Below are positions 59,489 to 64,000 of a stretch of 64,000 bases of DNA, in pieces. Origin of the DNA: Chimonanthus salicifolius (taxonomy: Eukaryota; Streptophyta; Magnoliopsida; Laurales; Calycanthaceae); the NCBI GenBank assembly GCA_013350335.1, contig CM023532.1, positions 38,317,708 through 38,381,707 of the forward strand, read 5' to 3'. How positions within the stretch are numbered: the stretch's first letter is position 1; every line of letters begins with the position of its first letter. The notes below the pieces were generated by a model. The model was given only the letters and a program-made list of their open reading frames with translations. It made no database searches and had not been told where the DNA came from. The position numbers and the translations under genes were made by a program.

Positions 59489-61970
59489 GATTGCTGCTTC
59501 AAACTTCCCACAACTCTTACCACATTTAATGTCATGAGGTCAAGGGCAGACGGTATACAAGTGTTTTGTGTTTGTTTGCAGCTTAAAACTAAATGTCTTC
59601 AATTGGTAGATTAATGGAAAGTTAGGATAGTATGACAATGAAACACTCTATTCAAGTAGGAGCTATGTATCTTGAAATGGATTGTTTTATCAGATAACAT
59701 GAGAAAATGTGCTGATAATACTGCCAATTGTGGGGTGGTTCATTTGCCTGGGATACCTTGATGGGAAGGTTGCATTCTGGTAGCTGGCAATATGACAGTA
59801 GAGCAAAAAGTAGTTCGTGAAACATAAAAAATCTTGTGAAAATACCGAAGACTTTACTGGGAATGCCATTTAAATGTGTACTGGGGCCAACACAGTTTGG
59901 AGGATCAAAGGCTGCCACGTTATTAGGGGGGTGGATTAATTTTTTTTTTTTTTTTCCAAAGGTGTTTAGGGTCTTGCATGTATTTGAACAGGAGATTTTA
60001 ACTCAACTATTTTTTGGGACTTGTGCAAGCTTTCTAATCTCATACACATTGGGAAAGCAACTACGGTGAGTGACTTACAGGAGTGTTGGATAAGCAACTA
60101 TGGAGAGTGACTTAGAGGAGTGTTGGATAAGCAACTACGGAGAGTGATTCAGAGGGACCAACCCGCTCTTTGGTATTACAAATGTTGTTCAAGGACATTT
60201 AGTCTCACAAGTGTGTACAGTCTTGGGTCCAAATATAAGTTTGAAACGTGAGACCCGAAAATACCAACTTGATTTCAAATCAAGCCCCTTTTTAATTACA
60301 GTAAAGTGTAGCCCTATCTACACAATTTTGCATTCAGTTACAGACTTTGCCATTGCGGGTTCAACGAAACGCAAGTTGCATCTAAATCGGAAAAAAGCGC
60401 ACGAGAGTTTTTAAAAAAATCCTAATTATCTAAAACTTGGAAAAGGGAGGGATTGCTTCTCAACTATAACAAATGGAGTAGGTTTAGAGATTTTTTTTTG
60501 GACTCCAATGAGATTTTTCATCAAATGAATAAGTTCTATATAATTGAGTGAATTAAATATGAGACTATATAGATAAGGGGTGTAAATTTTCAGCAACGAT
60601 TAATCATTCTAGTCATTTAATGTTGACTCTTTTTCTTTAATTGAATATGATTAATTGATTTGTAAAAGTTTGAGATTAATAAATAGAATAATTAGATGGT
60701 AGTGAACTTCATACACCTTATTCTCTTTACATCTATCTAATTCTACAGACTAAGATCCATTTAAAACCATCTTCATATCAAATCTCAATTAGTAAAATTG
60801 TCTTGTCCTTCTTAACAAATGAGTAGGAGGTAGTTGAAGCAATAAGTGCAGTGGGGCACCGTCAACAAAGTGGATTTAACATCAGAACAAAATGAGTGGG
60901 AGGATGTTGAAGCAATAATGCAGTGGGGCATCGAAAGCACTGAACAGAAAGATAAACATCTTAGTCGTGGGAGGAAAAAACAGCACTGAAAAGATACTCA
61001 TTGAAAGATAACATCTTAGTAGTGGGAGAAAAAAGCAACACTGAAAAGACGCTCATCGAAAGATAACGTCTTAGTAGTTGGAGGGAGCGCCATCGCATTT
61101 ACACTCCCGAATAATTTTTTATTTAAGACCCAGAAAAAACATAAGCACTCTCAGTTGGAGGGAGCGCCATCGCACTTACGCTCCTGAATAATTTTTTATT
61201 TAAGACCCAGAGAAAAAGTAAGCACTCTGTCACGAAAGCTGAAGATGAACTTATTTTTCCAAAACTAGTCTTCAATCTACAAAAGGTGGCTCACGTCATA
61301 AAAGTAGGACTATAATAATTCAAACCGTAACTTAAATTTACAAATAAGAAATGAGAAAGCTACGAACTTAATTACAAATTTTGTTTTGGATAATTTTTTG
61401 AGACTACCTATACTAAAAATCTTAAAGTGAAGTTAGAAATCTCATTAATATTTTAGAATATCGGTAAATCTTCATGAATTGCTGAATGACCAATTAACAC
61501 ATGAATTAGTCCAGATGATCATAGATCGTTGGTGGCAACATAAATTGTCTATTGCTACACCAGTAGAAGATTCATACTCCATTTTTTTGGTCACGTTAAT
61601 ATCATGATGTTGATTTTCTACCAAATTATCGACTCAATTAAATATGTACCTCTTGATTTTAAGCTTATAAAAATAAAAAATTTATAGTCATTAAAATTTA
61701 AAATAAATGTTATACGGCACAGATAATCAATTAGCTCTCAACGTTTTCCATATTCAATGAAAATGATTCTGTCAAGACTCCTCTAAATGTTCATATTATT
61801 ATATGAACTCAAATGTTGTAATTAAGTAACATCCCTTCACAATCCTTATACTGTATGTTTTTATCACTTTCTCTCGTTCTAGCAATTTTGTTGTTCTCTT
61901 TTTATTAATATTACCTATACTGGAATAATTTTCTTAATATATGAAGACTATTATTATTTATTTATTTATT
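59489..61970. other. NOP10 3' flank and spacer with short tandem repeats
   Basis: No gene. About 46-bp units (gagtgttggataagcaacta-ggagagtgact) run in 2-3 copies at 60050-60150. A roughly 62-bp unit (cactgaaaaga-actcat-gaaagataac-tcttagtagt) is duplicated at about 60950-61077. A roughly 74-bp unit (gttggagggagcgccatcgc to aagcactct) is duplicated at about 61077-61230. Confidence 0.6.
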
Positions 61971-61974
61971 TTTA

Positions 61975-62145
61975 ACTCACATGAGTGCAGCTCATCTTGT
62001 TGCCTCCCGCTTCAGGAAGCGGGAGGTTGTGGGTTCGTGCCCCCATCGCTTAATCTTGATGCGTCTTAGGAGTAGTAGGCTCACCGGTGGAGATTTTAGT
62101 AGGACTGTATCTGAGTTTTCCACACTTAAATTCAAAAAAATTTAA
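61975..62145 (+). mobile_element. SINE family 2, intact-looking copy
   Basis: A tRNA-like head with cgggaggttgtgggttcgtgcccc (box B), then cttaatcttgatg, a gattttagtaggactgtatctgagtt 3' block and a short A run. The hyphenated palindrome cctcccgcttcaggaagcgggagg lies in the head. It ends about 130 bp before the receptor-kinase TATA box. Confidence 0.65.
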
Positions 62146-62270
62146 GACTATTCAATTTTACTAATTCATTATACTATTCATTTATATGCTTGCATCCCAC
62201 CCGAAAGGGTGCTCCCGTAGTTTCAAGTCAAAATAAAAAATAACTGGCCATTATGCCGTCCATATTCTAG

Positions 62271-62279
62271 TATAAAATA
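62271..62279 (+). promoter_or_regulatory. TATA box of the LRR receptor kinase
   Basis: TATAAAATA, 64 bp before the ATG. It implies a short 5' UTR of about 30-35 bases (acttcagcaacaacattcag region). Confidence 0.6.
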
Positions 62280-62334
62280 ATGCATTCCCAACTTCAGCAA
62301 CAACATTCAGTAATTCAGCATTTCATCATTAATC

Positions 62335-64000
62335 ATGGCTATGGTAGCAGGGATATCACTAATCTCCCACTCCCACCGTCTCTTCTCACTGTTACTTCTC
62401 TGGGTTTATGTGTTGCTGCTGGTCTTCTCTGCATCACTAGCCAATGATGAAGAAGCAAAAGCATTGCTCCAATGGAGAGACAGCCTTCAAAATCACTCTC
62501 TCCATTCATGGCCTCTTCACATCGACAAACAGTCTCCAACTCCATGCAACTGGACTGGGATCGCCTGCGATGATCAATTTAGTAGAGTGACAGGTATAAA
62601 CCTCTTCAATTCTAGTCTTCAAGGCAAACTCCATTGTTTCCACTTCTCTTCCTTTCCACAACTTGTCCTCCTCAATCTCAGCACCAACTTTCTCCATGGT
62701 TCCATTCCCGCCCAAATTGGTAACCTCTCCACACTCTCCATCCTTGACCTCTCCTCAAATCAATTCTCGGGTGAGTTGCCTCTTTCACTTCTCAGGCAAC
62801 AAAAGCTATCCCTTTTTTATATTTACCGGAACAAGATATCAGGCTCCATTCCACAAGAAATAGGAAATTTGGCAAATCTTGTTGACTTACAAATGTCATA
62901 CAACATTCTAAGTGGCTCCATCCCTTCCACTTTAGGAAACCTAAGCAAGGTTACCACTTTGTATATCAATGACAATAACATTTCAGGCTCAATCCCACAA
63001 GAAATAGGAAACTTGGCAAATCTTGTTGACTTAGGAATGTCCAGCAACTTTCTAAATGGCTCAATCCCTTCCACTTTAGGAAGCTTAACCAAGCTTTCCA
63101 CTTTGTACATCTTTAAAAATAACATTTCAGGCTCCATTCCACAAGAAATAGGAAATTTGGCAAATCTTGTTGACTTACAAATGTCATACAACATTCTAAC
63201 TGGCTCAATCCCCTCCACTTTAGGAAACCTAACCAAGCTTGCCACTTTGTACATCCATCACAATAACATTTTAGGATCCATCCCACAAGAAATAGGAAAT
63301 TTGGCAAATCTTGTTGACTTACAAATGTCTTACAACATTCTAAGTGGCTCCATCCCTTCCACTTTAGGAAACCTAAGCAAGCTTACCACTTTGTATATCA
63401 ATGACAATAACATTTCAGGCTCAATCCCACAAGAAATAGGAAACTTGGCAAATCTTGTTGACTTACAAATATCTCGTAACTTTTTAACTCGCTCAATCCC
63501 CTCCACTTTAGGAAACCTAGCCAAGCTTGCCACTTTGCACATCCATCACAATAACATTTTAGGATCCATCCCACAAGAAATAGGAAATTTGCCAAATCTG
63601 GTTAACTTAGGAATGTCCAGCAACTTTCTAAATGGCTCAATCCCTTCCACTTTAGGAAACCTAACCAAGCTTGCCACTTTGTACATTCATGAAAATAACA
63701 TTTCAGGCTCTATCCCACAAGAAATAGGAAATTTGGCAAATCTGGTTGACTTACAAATATTTAAAAACCTTCTAATAGGCCCTTTACCTGATCAAGTATG
63801 TCGAGGAGGATCACTTGAAAAATTTATTGCTTTCGACAACCATTTGACCGGTTCAATCCCAAGTAGCCTGAAGGGTTGTACAAGCTTAATTAGAGTTCGA
63901 CTTCAAAACAACCATCTCACTGGTAACATATCCGAAGTTTTTGGATTTTATCCAAACTTAAAATACATTGAAATGAGCTCCAATGAATTGTATGGCGAGC
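62335..64000 (+). CDS. LRR receptor-like kinase, MIK2-like (3' partial)
   Basis: One uninterrupted frame of 555 codons runs from the ATG at 62335 off the window end. Residues 1-36 form a signal peptide (hydrophobic LLLLWVYVLLLVFSASLA). Then comes the plant LRR N-terminal cap (EEAKALLQWRDSL, CNWTGIAC), and from about residue 85 leucine-rich repeats of the 24-residue SGSIPxxIGNLxxL type. This is the ectodomain of a subfamily XII/XIb-like receptor kinase close to MDIS1-interacting receptor-like kinase 2 (At4g08850 group), which senses peptides at the cell surface. The transmembrane segment and kinase are outside the window, so kinase activity is inferred. Repeats from residue about 170 are unusually uniform in 144-bp (two-LRR) steps. 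Confidence 0.9.
   Translation, partial: MAMVAGISLISHSHRLFSLLLLWVYVLLLVFSASLANDEEAKALLQWRDSLQNHSLHSWPLHIDKQSPTPCNWTGIACDDQFSRVTGINLFNSSLQGKLHCFHFSSFPQLVLLNLSTNFLHGSIPAQIGNLSTLSILDLSSNQFSGELPLSLLRQQKLSLFYIYRNKISGSIPQEIGNLANLVDLQMSYNILSGSIPSTLGNLSKVTTLYINDNNISGSIPQEIGNLANLVDLGMSSNFLNGSIPSTLGSLTKLSTLYIFKNNISGSIPQEIGNLANLVDLQMSYNILTGSIPSTLGNLTKLATLYIHHNNILGSIPQEIGNLANLVDLQMSYNILSGSIPSTLGNLSKLTTLYINDNNISGSIPQEIGNLANLVDLQISRNFLTRSIPSTLGNLAKLATLHIHHNNILGSIPQEIGNLPNLVNLGMSSNFLNGSIPSTLGNLTKLATLYIHENNISGSIPQEIGNLANLVDLQIFKNLLIGPLPDQVCRGGSLEKFIAFDNHLTGSIPSSLKGCTSLIRVRLQNNHLTGNISEVFGFYPNLKYIEMSSNELYGE
62841..63848 (+). repeat. 144-bp LRR-pair tandem array
   Basis: The phrase beginning aggctcc/aggatcc-atcccacaagaaatagg starts at 62841, 62985, 63129, 63273, 63417, 63561 and 63705, exactly 144 bp apart. 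It encodes IPQEIGNLANLVDL...IPSTLGNLxKLxTLYI. Some units differ by only a few bases over 144. Confidence 0.95.

Noticed and set aside
62823..63595. Minus-strand frames of 64-143 codons opposite the receptor-kinase LRRs
   Set aside because: They are antisense shadows of the repetitive LRR coding sequence.

Overview
The window is nuclear DNA of a flowering plant, most likely a woody dicot or magnoliid. The evidence is plant-type genes with GT-AG introns, several introns over 1 kb and some over 4 kb, AT-rich intergenic DNA, and plant classes of LTR retrotransposon, TRIM, LINE, tRNA-derived SINE, MITE and long-TIR DNA transposon. Species cannot be fixed from the sequence alone.

Four host genes are present. 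(1) 403-6988 (+): a CSB/ERCC6-type SNF2 ATPase (Arabidopsis CHR8 type), five exons in the window, with the first coding exon apparently upstream of base 1. (2) 13273-20639 (-): a complete three-exon NECAP-like endocytic adaptor, with introns full of LINE and SINE debris. (3) about 48300-59488 (+): NOP10, the 64-residue H/ACA snoRNP subunit, whose 195 coding bases are spread over 7.3 kb. Its introns carry a decayed LINE, a tandem duplication and a 4.35 kb long-TIR transposon. (4) 62335 to the window end (+): the N-terminal part of an LRR receptor kinase of the MIK2 type with a homogenised 144-bp leucine-rich repeat array. The genes have unrelated jobs (transcription-coupled repair, endocytosis, snoRNP assembly, surface perception) and are not functionally clustered.

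Most of the rest is mobile DNA. 9118-10783 is a tandem TRIM array with five LTRs and four internal regions, flanked by a CGAGT duplication. 12017-12946 is a hAT-type MITE with an 8-bp duplication. 16780-19180 is a decayed LINE carrying a younger SINE. 23137-26513 is a 3.4 kb solo LTR inserted in a SINE. 27849-42933 is a young, 15.1 kb Athila-like Ty3/Gypsy element flanked by CCTGG. 53625-57975 is a long-TIR element with an 8-bp duplication.

The most unusual signal is in the Athila-like element. Between pol and the 3' LTR, where this lineage often has an env-like gene, it has two nearly identical copies of a small basic cysteine-rich ORF (37181-37627 and 38419-38757). The layout resembles the nucleic-acid-binding proteins of carlaviruses and vitiviruses, some of which are RNA-silencing suppressors. 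The second copy is joined to a diverged copy of the element's own 5' leader, and a third, degenerate tail copy follows. This suggests a retrotransposon that exchanged a gene with a plant RNA virus and later rearranged it. The resemblance is by eye and needs a profile search.

All exon calls come from reading frame, GT-AG sites and recalled family conservation. No search or alignment program was run.
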